In this document: one piece after another, positions 35,501 to 44,509 of the stretch
Layout: every line of letters starts with the position of its first letter
Position numbering within the stretch: position 1 is the first letter of the stretch
NCBI RefSeq assembly: GCF_001514215.1
Contig: NZ_KQ948860.1
Span: 62,001-126,000 of the forward strand
Origin: Streptomyces bungoensis
GTDB lineage: Bacteria > Actinomycetota > Actinomycetes > Streptomycetales > Streptomycetaceae
Direction: 5' to 3'
DNA length: 64,000 nt
The notes under the pieces: model-generated
Told to the model about the DNA's origin: nothing
Database searches by the model: none
What the model saw: only the letters and a program-made list of their open reading frames with translations
Made by a program: the position numbers and the translations under genes

Positions 35501-36502
35501 TCAGCTCCCCGCGTCCGCGGCGGACCCGGTGTCCGGCGCGCCCTCCTGCTCGCGCGATTCCGCGAGAAGGTCCCGGAACGCCGCGGCCACCACCTGGGGA
35601 TACTCCATCATGGCCACGTGCCCGGCCTCCGGCAGGGTCAGCAGACGGTTGTCGCGGAAGGCGCGGGTGGCCTTGCGGGCCATGCGGCAGCCGACCAGCT
35701 GGTCGCGGCCGCCGTAGATCAGCAGGGTCGGAGCGAGCACGCGTTCGGCCTGGCGCCACAGCCCGTGCTGCCCGCCCAGCGTGTAGGCGTCGACGATCCC
35801 GCGCGCGGAGCGGGCCATCGCGTCCCAGAAGTACGGCAGTTGCAGCCGCCGCTCCAGCTCGTCCACGGCGTGCCGGAACGCCTCGGGCGACACCTGCGCG
35901 GGGTCGCCGTAGCACAGCCCGAGCACGCCCCTGACCCGCTGTTCGGCCGTCCACTCCCTGGTGAGCCGGGTGAAGAGCGCGGCGATGCCGGGCACCCCCA
36001 GCAGGCCCGTCGGCACGGCGGTCCGCTGGATGCGCAGCTCCGGCAGGGCGGGGGAGATCAGCGTGAGGGTGCGGACGAGGTCGGGGCGCACGGCGGCCAC
36101 GCGTGTGGCGACCGCTCCGCCGAGGGAGTTGCCGAAGAGGTGGACCGGTCCGCGCCCGCAGGCATCCAGGTAGCGGATGACCGCGCGCGCGTGCCCGGTG
36201 ACGGAGTAGTTGCCGTCGTCCGGGGGTGGGGAGTCGCCGAAGCCGGGCAGGTCGACCGCCTCGCCGTCGACGACCCCGTCCAGTTCGGCCATCAGCGACG
36301 ACCAGTTCTGCGAGGAACCGCCGAGCCCGTGGACGAACAGCGCGGCCGGCAGACCCTCGCGCGCGGGTGGCCGCGACCGCACCGAGAGGGTGACCCCCGG
36401 CAGTCCCACCGACCTGATCCGCTCGCCCTCGCCGACCCGGACGGGCGCCACCCTCGGGAGCACACTCGCGGCCGGCACGGACGGCGACTCGGTCGAAGAC
36501 AT
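35501..36502 (-). CDS. Alpha/beta hydrolase
   Basis: Encodes 333 aa. Core fold motifs: LFVHGLGGSSQNW (oxyanion loop), DLPGFGDS, nucleophile elbow HLFGNSLGGAVATR, LIYGGRDQLVG with the acid, and PEAGHVAMMEYP with the histidine. No signal peptide, so cytoplasmic. Substrate unknown. It is 8 bp upstream of the DUF3152 gene, so the two are co-transcribed. Lid-domain sequence resembles epoxide-hydrolase/C-C hydrolase-like enzymes only generally. Confidence 0.9.
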   Translation of the reverse strand: MSSTESPSVPAASVLPRVAPVRVGEGERIRSVGLPGVTLSVRSRPPAREGLPAALFVHGLGGSSQNWSSLMAELDGVVDGEAVDLPGFGDSPPPDDGNYSVTGHARAVIRYLDACGRGPVHLFGNSLGGAVATRVAAVRPDLVRTLTLISPALPELRIQRTAVPTGLLGVPGIAALFTRLTREWTAEQRVRGVLGLCYGDPAQVSPEAFRHAVDELERRLQLPYFWDAMARSARGIVDAYTLGGQHGLWRQAERVLAPTLLIYGGRDQLVGCRMARKATRAFRDNRLLTLPEAGHVAMMEYPQVVAAAFRDLLAESREQEGAPDTGSAADAGS

Positions 36503-36771
36503 GCGGCAATGTTACGAGACGATCACGCCATGATTCATGTGTTCGCCGTCACAGGTTGGACTCCGCGGTACCGGAAACAGGGGGCGGACGAACAGGCAGC
36601 CACGGGCAGCCACGAGCACAGGCAGAGGCGCAGGCGGATGGGCCGGGATCCGCGCGGCGAACGGGCGCACACGGCATGGCGTCCGGATCAGGTGTCTCCT
36701 AGGCTCGTACCGCGGGCACCCGCGTGTGGCCCCTGCTGCATCGAGGGAAGTCCGTAGGAAGGGAGCCCACC

Positions 36772-36996
36772 ATGGCCTTCGACCCCACCGAGCCCGACAA
36801 GGCCGAGGATCTCGTGCAGGAGGAGACCCCGGAGATCGACGTCGAGGCCCCCGAGGGGGACGCCGTCGAGCAGCACGCCGACCTCGCCCAGGACCAGGAC
36901 GACCCGCTGACGGAGGTGGACCCGGACCAGGGGAACGAGGCCGATCTCGTGGAGCAGGCGCGCGTGGTCTCGCTCGACGAGGACGACTACCGCTGA
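36772..36996 (+). CDS. Small acidic protein
   Basis: Encodes 74 aa (MAFDPTEPDKAEDLVQEE), with very high Asp/Glu content, almost no basic residues after the first ten, and an end reading VVSLDEDDYR. GTAGGAAGGGAG precedes the ATG, so translation is likely. I do not recognise a family. It is probably disordered. It stands alone between the divergent hydrolase and the TetR gene. Confidence 0.75.
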   Translation: MAFDPTEPDKAEDLVQEETPEIDVEAPEGDAVEQHADLAQDQDDPLTEVDPDQGNEADLVEQARVVSLDEDDYR

Positions 36997-37162
36997 CTCC
37001 GGCCGCGCTCGCGGCACCTGGCCGGCCGTACGAGGGGGGCTTCGCGGCTTTCGTCGCCGTCCGGTACGTGAAATTCTGCGCTCGCACCGCGCACACCACG
37101 GTTACCGAAAAGTACGATGGCCGCGCGGCCGACACCGCATGTGGACGACATTGGGAGGCGGC

Positions 37163-37804
37163 GTGACAGCCATCGAGCAAACTGAGGCAGCACGCCCACG
37201 GGGCACCCGTCTGCCGCGCCGAGCCCGGCGGAACCAGTTGCTGGGCGCCGCCCAGGAGGTCTTCGTCGCGCAGGGGTACCACGCGGCGGCGATGGACGAC
37301 ATCGCCGAGCGGGCCGGAGTGAGCAAGCCGGTGCTCTACCAGCACTTCCCCGGCAAGCTCGATCTCTATCTCGCCCTGCTGGACCAGCACTGCGAGTCGC
37401 TGATCCAGGCCGTGCGCGGGGCGCTCGCCTCGACGTCCGACAACAAGCAGCGCGTACGGGCGACCATGGACGCCTACTTCGCGTACGTGGAGGACGACGG
37501 CGGTGCCTTCCGCCTGGTCTTCGAGTCGGACCTGACGAACGAGCCCGCGGTGCGCGAGCGCGTCGACAAGGTGACCAACGAGTGCGCCGAGGCGATCTGC
37601 GACGTCATCGCCGAGGACACCGGCCTCTCGCGGGCGGAGTCGATGCTGCTCGCCTCCGGCCTCGGCGGCCTCGCCCAGGTGGTGGCGCGGTCCTGGCTGC
37701 ACAGCGACCGCAGTGTGCCGCGCGACCAGGCGGTGCAGCTGCTGGCCTCGCTGGCCTGGCGGGGCATCGCCGGCTTCCCGCTGCACGGCAGCGAGCACCA
37801 CTGA
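37163..37804 (+). CDS. TetR-family regulator (FasR-like by synteny)
   Basis: Encodes 213 aa from GTG 37163 (GGGAGG upstream). The N-terminal helix-turn-helix is standard TetR: LLGAAQEVFVAQGYHAA, MDDIAERAGVSKPVLYQHF. The ligand domain has LVFESDLTNEP and ends LHGSEHH. In mycobacteria the TetR gene at this exact position, next to the DUF3107 gene and before the ferritin-like gene and rhlE, is FasR, an acyl-CoA-sensing activator of fatty acid synthase (from memory). Orthology is inferred from synteny; the streptomycete target may differ, because these bacteria use type II fatty acid synthase. Confidence 0.9.
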   Translation: MTAIEQTEAARPRGTRLPRRARRNQLLGAAQEVFVAQGYHAAAMDDIAERAGVSKPVLYQHFPGKLDLYLALLDQHCESLIQAVRGALASTSDNKQRVRATMDAYFAYVEDDGGAFRLVFESDLTNEPAVRERVDKVTNECAEAICDVIAEDTGLSRAESMLLASGLGGLAQVVARSWLHSDRSVPRDQAVQLLASLAWRGIAGFPLHGSEHH

Positions 37805-37938
37805 CGGCCGCTCGTCGCCGCGTGCTGTTCGCTGACGGCGTTCCGGCCCGCAGCGTGTACGTCCCCTCGCCGGACTAATGTGTGCTGGGTACAGCGCGGA
37901 AGATCGCGCACATCACTGACCGTCGGAGGGACATAGCC

Positions 37939-38166
37939 GTGGAGGTCAAGATCGGCGTGCAGCACGCGCCCCGCGAGATCGTTCTGGAGAGCGGTCTGAG
38001 TGTCGAGGAGGTCGAGCGCGCGGTGAGCGAGGCACTGACCGGCAAGACGCAGCTGCTCAGCCTCCAGGACGAGAAGGGCCGCAAGGTCCTGGTCCCGACG
38101 GACCGCCTGGCGTACGTGGAGATCGGCGAGCCGACCGTCCGCAAGGTGGGCTTCGGCACGCTGTAG
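37939..38166 (+). CDS. DUF3107 family protein
   Basis: Encodes 75 aa from GTG 37939 (CGGAGGG upstream): MEVKIGVQHAPREIVLES, then VEEVERAVSEAL, and the end GEPTVRKVGFGTL. It matches DUF3107, which includes the mycobacterial antigen TB9.4. Function unknown; small ubiquitin-like or ATP-binding folds have been suggested. It follows the TetR gene by 134 bp, as in mycobacteria, and ends at a strong hairpin. Confidence 0.92.
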   Translation: MEVKIGVQHAPREIVLESGLSVEEVERAVSEALTGKTQLLSLQDEKGRKVLVPTDRLAYVEIGEPTVRKVGFGTL

Positions 38167-38190
38167 GCCCGAACCGCGGACCAAGCGGTG

Positions 38191-38225
38191 AAGAGGCCCG
38201 GCGGCACTGTGCCGCCGGGCCTCTT
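38191..38225. terminator. Hairpin terminator after the DUF3107 gene
   Basis: A perfect 16-bp stem (38191-38206 and 38210-38225) with a 3-nt loop. Confidence 0.85.
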
Positions 38226-38347
38226 GCCGTGGGGCCCGCACACGGATGCCGCACAAGTCGCCCACAGGGGATGATTGCGATCCGCAGGTCAGGGGTATGA
38301 CGGGCTACGACCGTCAAGCCCGGTGCGGCCGTGGGAGGGACCTCGAG

Positions 38348-38617
38348 ATGACCCTGGAAGTGCTCGGATCCGCCGTGCTCGGTCTGGTCCTCGCCTGGGC
38401 GGCGACCCACCGGTTCGCGCGCCGGCTGCCGACCCGCCCGCTCGTCTACTCGACCGGCGTCATCGGGGCCCTCTTCGGCGACTTCATCACCCACAGCGCC
38501 CTGGGCCCCGGTTCGGCCCTGCTGAGCCTCCTCGGCGCGGCGGTCGTCTCCGCCGCGTCCCTGTCCCTGCTGCTCCGCCCGGCCGGCCGCCTGCGCCGAC
38601 GATCGATCCCGGCGTAG
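38348..38617 (+). CDS. Small membrane protein
   Basis: Encodes 89 aa. Three hydrophobic segments are visible: LGSAVLGLVLAWAAT, the YSTGVIGALFGDFIT region and ALLSLLGAAVVSAASLSLLL. It ends in an arginine-rich tail. The layout resembles GlsB/YeaQ-like transglycosylase-associated membrane proteins, but the similarity is only in topology and glycines. GGGAGGGACC lies upstream of the ATG. It is convergent with the ferritin-like gene. Confidence 0.72.
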   Translation: MTLEVLGSAVLGLVLAWAATHRFARRLPTRPLVYSTGVIGALFGDFITHSALGPGSALLSLLGAAVVSAASLSLLLRPAGRLRRRSIPA

Positions 38618-38728
38618 CCGGAGGAGCGGCGGGCCGCCCCTGTCGCGGCGCGGCCGCGAAGGGCGAGGGGAACTGCGCGACCGGCCCCGGACGCCCTCAA
38701 CAGCGGCGACCGCGGAGCACGCCGCCGC

Positions 38729-39475
38729 TCAGGCCGCGAGGCCCAGCGCGGCCATGCGCTTGGTGTGCGCCTCCGTGATCCGCGAGAACATCTTGCCGAC
38801 CTCGGCGAGATCGAACCCGTCGGCGACCCCGCCCACCAGCATGGTGGACAGCGCGTCTCGTTCGGCGACCACCCGCTGCGACTGCGAGAGCGCCTCCCCC
38901 ATCAGCCGCCGTGCCCACAGCGCCAGCCGCCCGCCCACGCGCGGGTCGGCGTCGATCGCCGCGCGCACCTTCTCCACCGCGAAACCGGCGTGCCCGGTGT
39001 CGTCCAGGACGGCCAGGACCAGCTCGCGCGTGTCGGAGTCGAGGCGGGCCGCGACCTCCCGGTAGAAGTCGCTCGCGATCGAGTCACCGACGTAGGCCTT
39101 GACCAGGCCCTCCAGCCAGTCCGACGGCGCCGTCTGCCGGTGGAAGCCGTCCAGGGCCGCGACGAAGGGCTCCATGGCCACCGTCGGCTCCCCGCCGATC
39201 TCGGTGAGGCGTTCCCGCAGCCGCTCGAAGTGGTGGAACTCCGCCGACGCCATCTTCGCCAGCTCCGCCTTGTCCGAGAGCGTCGGCGCCAGCTTGGCGT
39301 CCTCCGCGAGCCGCTCGAACGCCGCGAGCTCCCCGTACGCCAGCGCTCCGAGCAGGTCCACGACCGCGGCCCGGTACTGTGGGTCGGCGGAGGCCTGCGC
39401 CCAGTCCTGGGCGGCGACGCCGGTGTGCTCGGCGGGTGCGGCGGACGCGTTCTCAGGCTTGTCAGAGCTAGTCAT
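38729..39475 (-). CDS. Ferritin-like (MiaE-type fold) protein
   Basis: Encodes 248 aa. Helices with ferritin-type carboxylate and histidine ligands: LGALAYGELAAFERLAED, MASAEFHHFERLRERL, DSIASDFYREVAAR and VLDDTGHAGFAVEKV. The E..ExxH arrangement on paired helices suggests a di-iron site, as in the tRNA hydroxylase MiaE-like group annotated in actinobacteria; substrate unknown. ATG 39475. By synteny it corresponds to mycobacterial Rv3210c, adjacent to the rhlE homologue. Confidence 0.88.
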   Translation of the reverse strand: MTSSDKPENASAAPAEHTGVAAQDWAQASADPQYRAAVVDLLGALAYGELAAFERLAEDAKLAPTLSDKAELAKMASAEFHHFERLRERLTEIGGEPTVAMEPFVAALDGFHRQTAPSDWLEGLVKAYVGDSIASDFYREVAARLDSDTRELVLAVLDDTGHAGFAVEKVRAAIDADPRVGGRLALWARRLMGEALSQSQRVVAERDALSTMLVGGVADGFDLAEVGKMFSRITEAHTKRMAALGLAA

Positions 39476-39887
39476 GAGGCGCACAATAGCCCGCTTGCCG
39501 TGCCCCACAAGTCCCTGGTCAACCAGTGTGACCACGACTACGTGACCGAATCGGCCATCGCATGTGCGCGAATCCGGGGTATGGTGGTAATGCGCCTGCT
39601 GAGTGCGTCGACGATGTTCGACGTGTCCCGACAGGCCGCACGCATGAGGATGCCCGGTCGGTGGCCCGATCGGCTCCGACCCGACAGACCTCCCCGGCCG
39701 TACGGCACATCGCGTACGACGACGGGAGGACACCCTCAGCGGTGAGAGAGCTAGAGCGTCGGCAGAGGTCCCGTGCCATACGGCTTGCCCGAGTTGGGCC
39801 GACCGTAAGGCAGCCGACGTCCCCGGCACGGTCCGTCAAAGACCCCCGCGCTCGCCTCGCACCGCGCCACACAGAAGAGGCAGCACC
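39476..39887 (+). other. Long 5' region of the DEAD-box helicase gene
   Basis: About 410 bp without a convincing gene. A 109-codon frame (39562-39891) crosses it, but it lacks a ribosome site and protein-like composition, and its TGA overlaps the helicase CTG start. A possible -10 (TATGGT, near 39590) lies 300 bp upstream of the start, which would give a long leader like those of cold-shock helicase mRNAs. No riboswitch class is recognised. Confidence 0.45.
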
Positions 39888-42467
39888 CTGACTACGACGT
39901 TTCGCGAACTCGGAATCCTTCCCGAGACGGCCGAGGCCCTGGAGGCCGTCGGCATCGTCACCCCCTTCCCCATCCAGGAGATGACGCTCCCCGTCGCCCT
40001 CTCCGGCACGGATGTCATCGGCCAGGCCAAGACCGGCACCGGCAAGACGCTGGGCTTCGGTCTCCCGCTCCTGGAGCGCGTCACCGTCCCCGCCGACGTC
40101 GAGGCCGGACGCGCCGCCCCCGAGGCCCTCACCGACGCCCCGCAGGCGCTCGTCGTCGTCCCCACGCGCGAGCTGTGCACGCAGGTCACGAACGACCTGC
40201 TGACCGCGGGCAAGGTGCGCAACGTGCGCGTCCTCGCGATCTACGGCGGCCGGGCCTACGAGCCGCAGGTGGAGGCCCTGAAGAAGGGCGTCGACGTGGT
40301 CGTCGGCACCCCGGGCCGCCTGCTGGACCTGGCCGGCCAGAAGAAGCTGGACCTGAAGCACGTCAAGTCCCTGGTGCTCGACGAGGCCGACGAGATGCTC
40401 GACCTGGGCTTCCTGCCCGACGTCGAGAAGATCATCAACATGCTGCCGGCCAAGCGGCAGACCATGCTGTTCTCGGCGACCATGCCGGGCGCGGTCATCG
40501 GCCTCGCCCGCCGCTACATGTCCCGACCCACGCACATCCGCGCCACGGCGCCGGACGACGAGGGCGTGACGGTCGCGAACATCAAGCAGTTCGTCTACCG
40601 CGCGCACAACATGGACAAGCCGGAGATGGTCGCGCGCATCCTGCAGGCCGACGGCCGCGGGCTCGCGATGATCTTCTGCCGGACCAAGCGCACGGCGGCC
40701 GACATCGCCGAGCAGCTCGAGCGCCGCGGCTTCGCCTCCGGCGCGGTCCACGGCGACCTCGGCCAGGGCGCCCGCGAGCAGGCGCTGCGCGCCTTCCGCA
40801 ACGGCAAGGTCGACGTCCTCGTCTGCACCGACGTCGCCGCGCGCGGCATCGACGTCGAGGGCGTCACCCACGTCATCAACTACCAGTCGCCCGAGGACGA
40901 GAAGACGTACCTGCACCGGGTCGGCCGTACGGGCCGCGCGGGTGCGAAGGGCACGGCGATCACGTTCGTCGACTGGGACGACATCCCGCGCTGGCAGCTG
41001 ATCAACAAGGCGCTGGAGCTGGACTTCAACGACCCGGTGGAGACGTACTCGAGCTCCCCGCACCTGTTCGCGGACCTCGGCATCCCCGCGGGCACCAAGG
41101 GCACCCTGCCGCGCTCGGAGCGGACCCGCGCCGGACTGGACGCGGAGGTGCTGGAGGACCTCGGCGAGACCGGTGGACGCGGTGCGCGCGGTCGCGGCGG
41201 CCGGGGAGGCCGCGGCGACGCGGGCGCCCCGGAGCGCGAGCGGGAGCGGGAGCGCTCCGAGCGCACCCCGCGCCGTCGCCGCCGCACGCGCGGCGGTACC
41301 CCGCTGGACGCCTCCACGGCCACCACGGCGCCGGCCGCCGAGACCGGCACCGCCGACGAGTCAACGGCGGCCCGCACCCCGCGCCGCCGCCGTCGCACCC
41401 GCGGCGGAGGCCAGGCGGAGCCGCTGACGGCCGCTGCCCCGGCCGCGACCGCCGCACCCGCGGAGGCCGCCGAGGTTGCGCTGGACTCCGCCGAGGGTCC
41501 GGCCGCGCAGCCCGTCGCCGAGCAGGCCGTCGCCGAGAAGCCGCGCCGCCGCCGCACGCGCCGGTCGGCGGAGCCGGTGGCGGCCGAGCCGACGGCCGCC
41601 GCGCCGGCGCCCGGGCCCGTCGCCGCCGAGGCCACCGCGCCCGCGGGGGCAGCGGAGCCCGAGGCGAAGCCGCGCCGCGCCCGCAAGGCCACCCCCGAGG
41701 CCGCCGAGGCCGTCGTCGACACGGCCGAGGCCACCGAGGCCAAGCCGCGCCGCCGCACCCGCAAGACGGCCGAGCCGGCCGCCGAAGCGGCGGTCGCGAC
41801 GGCCGAGGGCACGGAGGAGGCGGCCCCGGCCGCCAAGCCGCGCCGCACCCGGAAGACGGCCGTGGCCGCGCCCGAGGCGACGGTGACGGAGACGGAGCCC
41901 GAGGCGAAGCCGCGCCGCACCCGCAAGACGGCGGCCACCGCGCCGGAGACGGCCGAGGCCCCCGAAGCCGAGGCCAAGCCGCGCCGCACCCGGAAGACCG
42001 CCGCCACCGCCACCGAGCCCGGTGACACGGCGGAGGCCACCGAGGCCAAGCCGCGCCGCACCCGCAAGGCCACCGCGGCCGCCGAAGCCGCCGTCGACAC
42101 GGCCGAGGGCACGGAGGCCAAGCCCCGCCGGGCGCGCAAGACGGCCGCCACCGCCCCGGAGACGGCCGAGGCGCCGGAGGCCGAGGCGAAGCCGCGCCGC
42201 ACCCGTAAGAAGGCCGTGGCAGCCCCGGAGACGGCCGAGGCTCCCGAGGCCGAGGCAAAGCCCCGGCGCACCCGCAAGAAGGCCGTGGCAGCCCCGGAGA
42301 CGGCCGAGGCCGCCGAGGTGGCCGCGCCCAAGGTGCGGCGGACGCGGAAGGCCGTGGCCGAGGTGGCCGCTCCGGAGATTCCGGCGCAGGCCACCGAGGA
42401 GCCGGAGGTCAAGCCGCGCCGCCGGACCCGCAAGGCCACGGTGGCCGTCGAGGCCGCCGAAGGCTGA
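39888..42467 (+). CDS. DEAD-box RNA helicase (RhlE/CsdA-like) with basic repeat tail
   Basis: Encodes 859 aa if begun at CTG 39888. The Q-motif FRELGI...PFPIQEM must be included, and no ATG, GTG or TTG lies in frame between it and the sequence at least 130 bp upstream; GAAGAGG sits 8 nt before the CTG. Helicase motifs: AKTGTGKT (I), PTREL (Ia), TPGR (Ib), LDEADEML (II), SAT (III), TDVAARGIDVEG (V) and HRVGRTGRAG (VI). After about residue 400 comes an RGG-like segment, then about 12 copies of K-P-R-R-T-R-K in Ala/Glu-rich spacers. It probably remodels RNA or ribosomes, especially in the cold. Confidence 0.92.
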   Translation: MTTTFRELGILPETAEALEAVGIVTPFPIQEMTLPVALSGTDVIGQAKTGTGKTLGFGLPLLERVTVPADVEAGRAAPEALTDAPQALVVVPTRELCTQVTNDLLTAGKVRNVRVLAIYGGRAYEPQVEALKKGVDVVVGTPGRLLDLAGQKKLDLKHVKSLVLDEADEMLDLGFLPDVEKIINMLPAKRQTMLFSATMPGAVIGLARRYMSRPTHIRATAPDDEGVTVANIKQFVYRAHNMDKPEMVARILQADGRGLAMIFCRTKRTAADIAEQLERRGFASGAVHGDLGQGAREQALRAFRNGKVDVLVCTDVAARGIDVEGVTHVINYQSPEDEKTYLHRVGRTGRAGAKGTAITFVDWDDIPRWQLINKALELDFNDPVETYSSSPHLFADLGIPAGTKGTLPRSERTRAGLDAEVLEDLGETGGRGARGRGGRGGRGDAGAPERERERERSERTPRRRRRTRGGTPLDASTATTAPAAETGTADESTAARTPRRRRRTRGGGQAEPLTAAAPAATAAPAEAAEVALDSAEGPAAQPVAEQAVAEKPRRRRTRRSAEPVAAEPTAAAPAPGPVAAEATAPAGAAEPEAKPRRARKATPEAAEAVVDTAEATEAKPRRRTRKTAEPAAEAAVATAEGTEEAAPAAKPRRTRKTAVAAPEATVTETEPEAKPRRTRKTAATAPETAEAPEAEAKPRRTRKTAATATEPGDTAEATEAKPRRTRKATAAAEAAVDTAEGTEAKPRRARKTAATAPETAEAPEAEAKPRRTRKKAVAAPETAEAPEAEAKPRRTRKKAVAAPETAEAAEVAAPKVRRTRKAVAEVAAPEIPAQATEEPEVKPRRRTRKATVAVEAAEG
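41643..42450 (+). repeat. Repeat tail of the DEAD-box helicase
   Basis: In-frame tandem repeats with the unit KPRRTRK-(A/T)-AATAPETAEAPEAEA, commonly 66-72 bp. Two adjacent units near 42190-42310 are almost base-identical at 69-bp spacing. The pattern alternates basic KPRRTRK patches with acidic/alanine spacers. It resembles histone-H1-like tails and is a likely RNA-binding and length-variable region. Confidence 0.9.
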
Positions 42468-42490
42468 TCCGGCACACCGCCTAGTCGCCG

Positions 42491-42522
42491 ACGGCCCGGT
42501 CCACTCACGTGGGCCGGGCCGT
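42491..42522. terminator. Hairpin terminator after the helicase
   Basis: A 14-bp stem with one G-T type mismatch (42491-42504 and 42509-42522) and loop TCAC, 24 bp after the helicase stop. Confidence 0.75.
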
Positions 42523-42578
42523 CGCCGTTCCCGGCCCTCCCCACCGGGTCGGGGCGCCGCTGCCGATAGCCTTTTTCC

Positions 42579-43463
42579 ATGAGCAGGCCTGCCACCTTCG
42601 TTCCGCCCCCCGGTGCCCGCGCGTACTCCCTGCGGACCGCGCGCGGGGAGTTCGCCGTCGTCGACACGCCCGCGGCCGACGGCGTCGAGCCCAGGGGCGT
42701 CGCGCTGCTGCTGCCGGGGTTCACCGGGAGCAAGGAGGACTTCAACCCGCTGCACCTGCCGCTGGCCGCGCGCGGGTACCGGACCGTGGCCGTGGACGGG
42801 CGCGGCCAGCACGAGACGGACGGCCCCGAGGACGACGAGTCCGCCTACGCGCAGGAGGAGCTGGCCAAGGACGTGCTCGCGCAGGCCGAGGCGATCGCGA
42901 CGGAGCCCCTGCACCTGCTGGGGCACTCGCTCGGCGGGCAGATCTCGCGCGCGGCCGTGCTGATCGACCACTCACCGTTCCGCTCGCTCACCCTGATGGC
43001 CTCGGGGCCCGCCCAGATCTCGGCCTCCCAGCGGCAGCGCGTCCAGCTGCTGCGGGACGCGCTCGCCGTGATGTCGATGGCGCAGGTGTGGGACGCGATC
43101 CAGGCGATGGAGGCGGCCCCGGAGGACACCGACGCCGTCCGGCTCGACGGCGGGCTGGACAACCGGGACGACCTGCGGCGCCGCTGGCTGGGCAACAAGC
43201 CCGCGCAGCTGCTCGCCACCGGGCGGCAGCTGTGCGCCGAGCCGGACCGGGTGGCGCAGCTGGCCGCCGTGCCGCTGCCGTTCCACGTGCTGTCGGGTGC
43301 GCTGGACGACACCTGGCCGCTGGCGCTGCTGGACGAGATGGCCCTGCGGCTGAACGCGCGGCGGACGGTCATCGAGGGCGCCGAGCACTCGCCGAACACC
43401 GACCGGCCGCTCCCCACGGCCCGTGCGATCGCCGACTTCTGGGACGACCTCCTGGCCCTGTAG
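42579..43463 (+). CDS. Alpha/beta hydrolase
   Basis: Encodes 294 aa (MSRPATFVPPPGARAYS). Motifs: LLLPGFTGSKEDF (oxyanion loop), DGRGQHET, nucleophile elbow LLGHSLGGQISR, LSGALDDTWP for the acid and EGAEHSPNTDRP for the histidine. Cytoplasmic, substrate unknown. It has a short 5' region after the helicase terminator and is convergent with the NYN-domain gene, with only 32 bp between stops. Confidence 0.9.
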   Translation: MSRPATFVPPPGARAYSLRTARGEFAVVDTPAADGVEPRGVALLLPGFTGSKEDFNPLHLPLAARGYRTVAVDGRGQHETDGPEDDESAYAQEELAKDVLAQAEAIATEPLHLLGHSLGGQISRAAVLIDHSPFRSLTLMASGPAQISASQRQRVQLLRDALAVMSMAQVWDAIQAMEAAPEDTDAVRLDGGLDNRDDLRRRWLGNKPAQLLATGRQLCAEPDRVAQLAAVPLPFHVLSGALDDTWPLALLDEMALRLNARRTVIEGAEHSPNTDRPLPTARAIADFWDDLLAL

Positions 43464-43495
43464 GCGGCCCGGGCGGCCGTCCTGGTGACTGCCCG

Positions 43496-44392
43496 CTAGT
43501 ACTGCGTCTGCAGGTGGTCCCAGAAGCCGTCGCGGAGGGCGCGGCGCAGGTCCGCGTGGCCGCGCAGGGAGTACTGGAGCAGGGCCTCGGCCTCGACCAG
43601 CAGGTCCTGGTCGACCGGTCCGGGCAGGTAGGGGTGGCCGGGGAGGAGTTCGACGAGGGCCTCGCGGCCCCGCGCGGACAGCCACTTGGCCGCGATCTGG
43701 GCGCCGACGAAGCGCACGTCCTCGCGGGTGGGCCGGGTCCCGGCGGTGCCCTCGTAGGCGGCGGCCGTGCGGCGGGAGACGTACGGCTTGAAGAACTCCA
43801 GGTCGAGGGTGCGCTGGCTGTCGACCTCCCAGAGCAGGGGTTCCGCCTGGTTGCGGCCCTCGGGGGCCTCGATGCCCCACAGGTGGACGCGGGCGCCGTA
43901 GCCCTGGGCCGCCTCGACCGCCGAGACCAGGTCCTCGTCGCCGCCCAGCAGGGCCGCGTCGCTGATGGCGCGGTGCCGGGCGAGGGACTCCAGGTCGGTG
44001 CGGATGAGGGAGTCGACGCCCTTCTGCTGGTTGTTGGCGTTGAGGTTGCCGAGGCGGACCTTGACGTCGGGCAGTTCGGCGATGGACTGCTGCTCGGCGG
44101 TGTGGATGCGGCGGCGGGCGCCGTCGTACCAGTAGACGCGCAGCAGCCGGCTGTCCGCGAAGATCGTGCGGGCCTTGTCGATGAGCGCCTCGATCAGGCC
44201 CTCGGCGTCCAGGTCGAAGGCCCGGCGGTCCTCGGTGCCGGCGACGAGCCGGCCGGCGGCCGCGTAGAGGTAGCCCGCGTCGACGAAGATCGCGTGGGTG
44301 GAGGGCGTCTTCGCCACCTCGGCGAGCATGCGCTGCAGCAGCCCGTTGGTGTGGTCGATGCGGGCGGCCAGGGCCGCCAGGTCGTCGTTCAT
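43496..44392 (-). CDS. NYN-domain (PIN-like) putative RNase
   Basis: Encodes 298 aa (MNDDLAALAARIDH). The N-terminal NYN domain begins at about residue 33 with AIFVDAGYLYAAAG and continues with VYWYDGAR, KGVDSLIRTDLESLA and AALLGGDEDLVSAVEAAQ, which supply the conserved aspartates of PIN/NYN nucleases. The C-terminal third is helical. NYN proteins are metal-dependent RNases in RNA processing or quality control. ATG 44392 sits very close to GGAGG; ATG 44401 is an alternative. Confidence 0.88.
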   Translation of the reverse strand: MNDDLAALAARIDHTNGLLQRMLAEVAKTPSTHAIFVDAGYLYAAAGRLVAGTEDRRAFDLDAEGLIEALIDKARTIFADSRLLRVYWYDGARRRIHTAEQQSIAELPDVKVRLGNLNANNQQKGVDSLIRTDLESLARHRAISDAALLGGDEDLVSAVEAAQGYGARVHLWGIEAPEGRNQAEPLLWEVDSQRTLDLEFFKPYVSRRTAAAYEGTAGTRPTREDVRFVGAQIAAKWLSARGREALVELLPGHPYLPGPVDQDLLVEAEALLQYSLRGHADLRRALRDGFWDHLQTQY

Positions 44393-44509
44393 CGCCTCCA
44401 TTGTCCCGGCGGTCACGCTGCGAACACAACCGGTCCCGGTCAGTCCCACGACCGCCGCTTACCGGTCAGTAATTAGCCGTTCGAAAAATTTCTTTAGTTT
44501 AGGGAATGT

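Noticed and set aside
39562..39891. 109-codon frame ahead of the helicase
   Set aside because: No ribosome site, Arg/Pro-rich composition and no protein-like pattern; it is more likely leader sequence.
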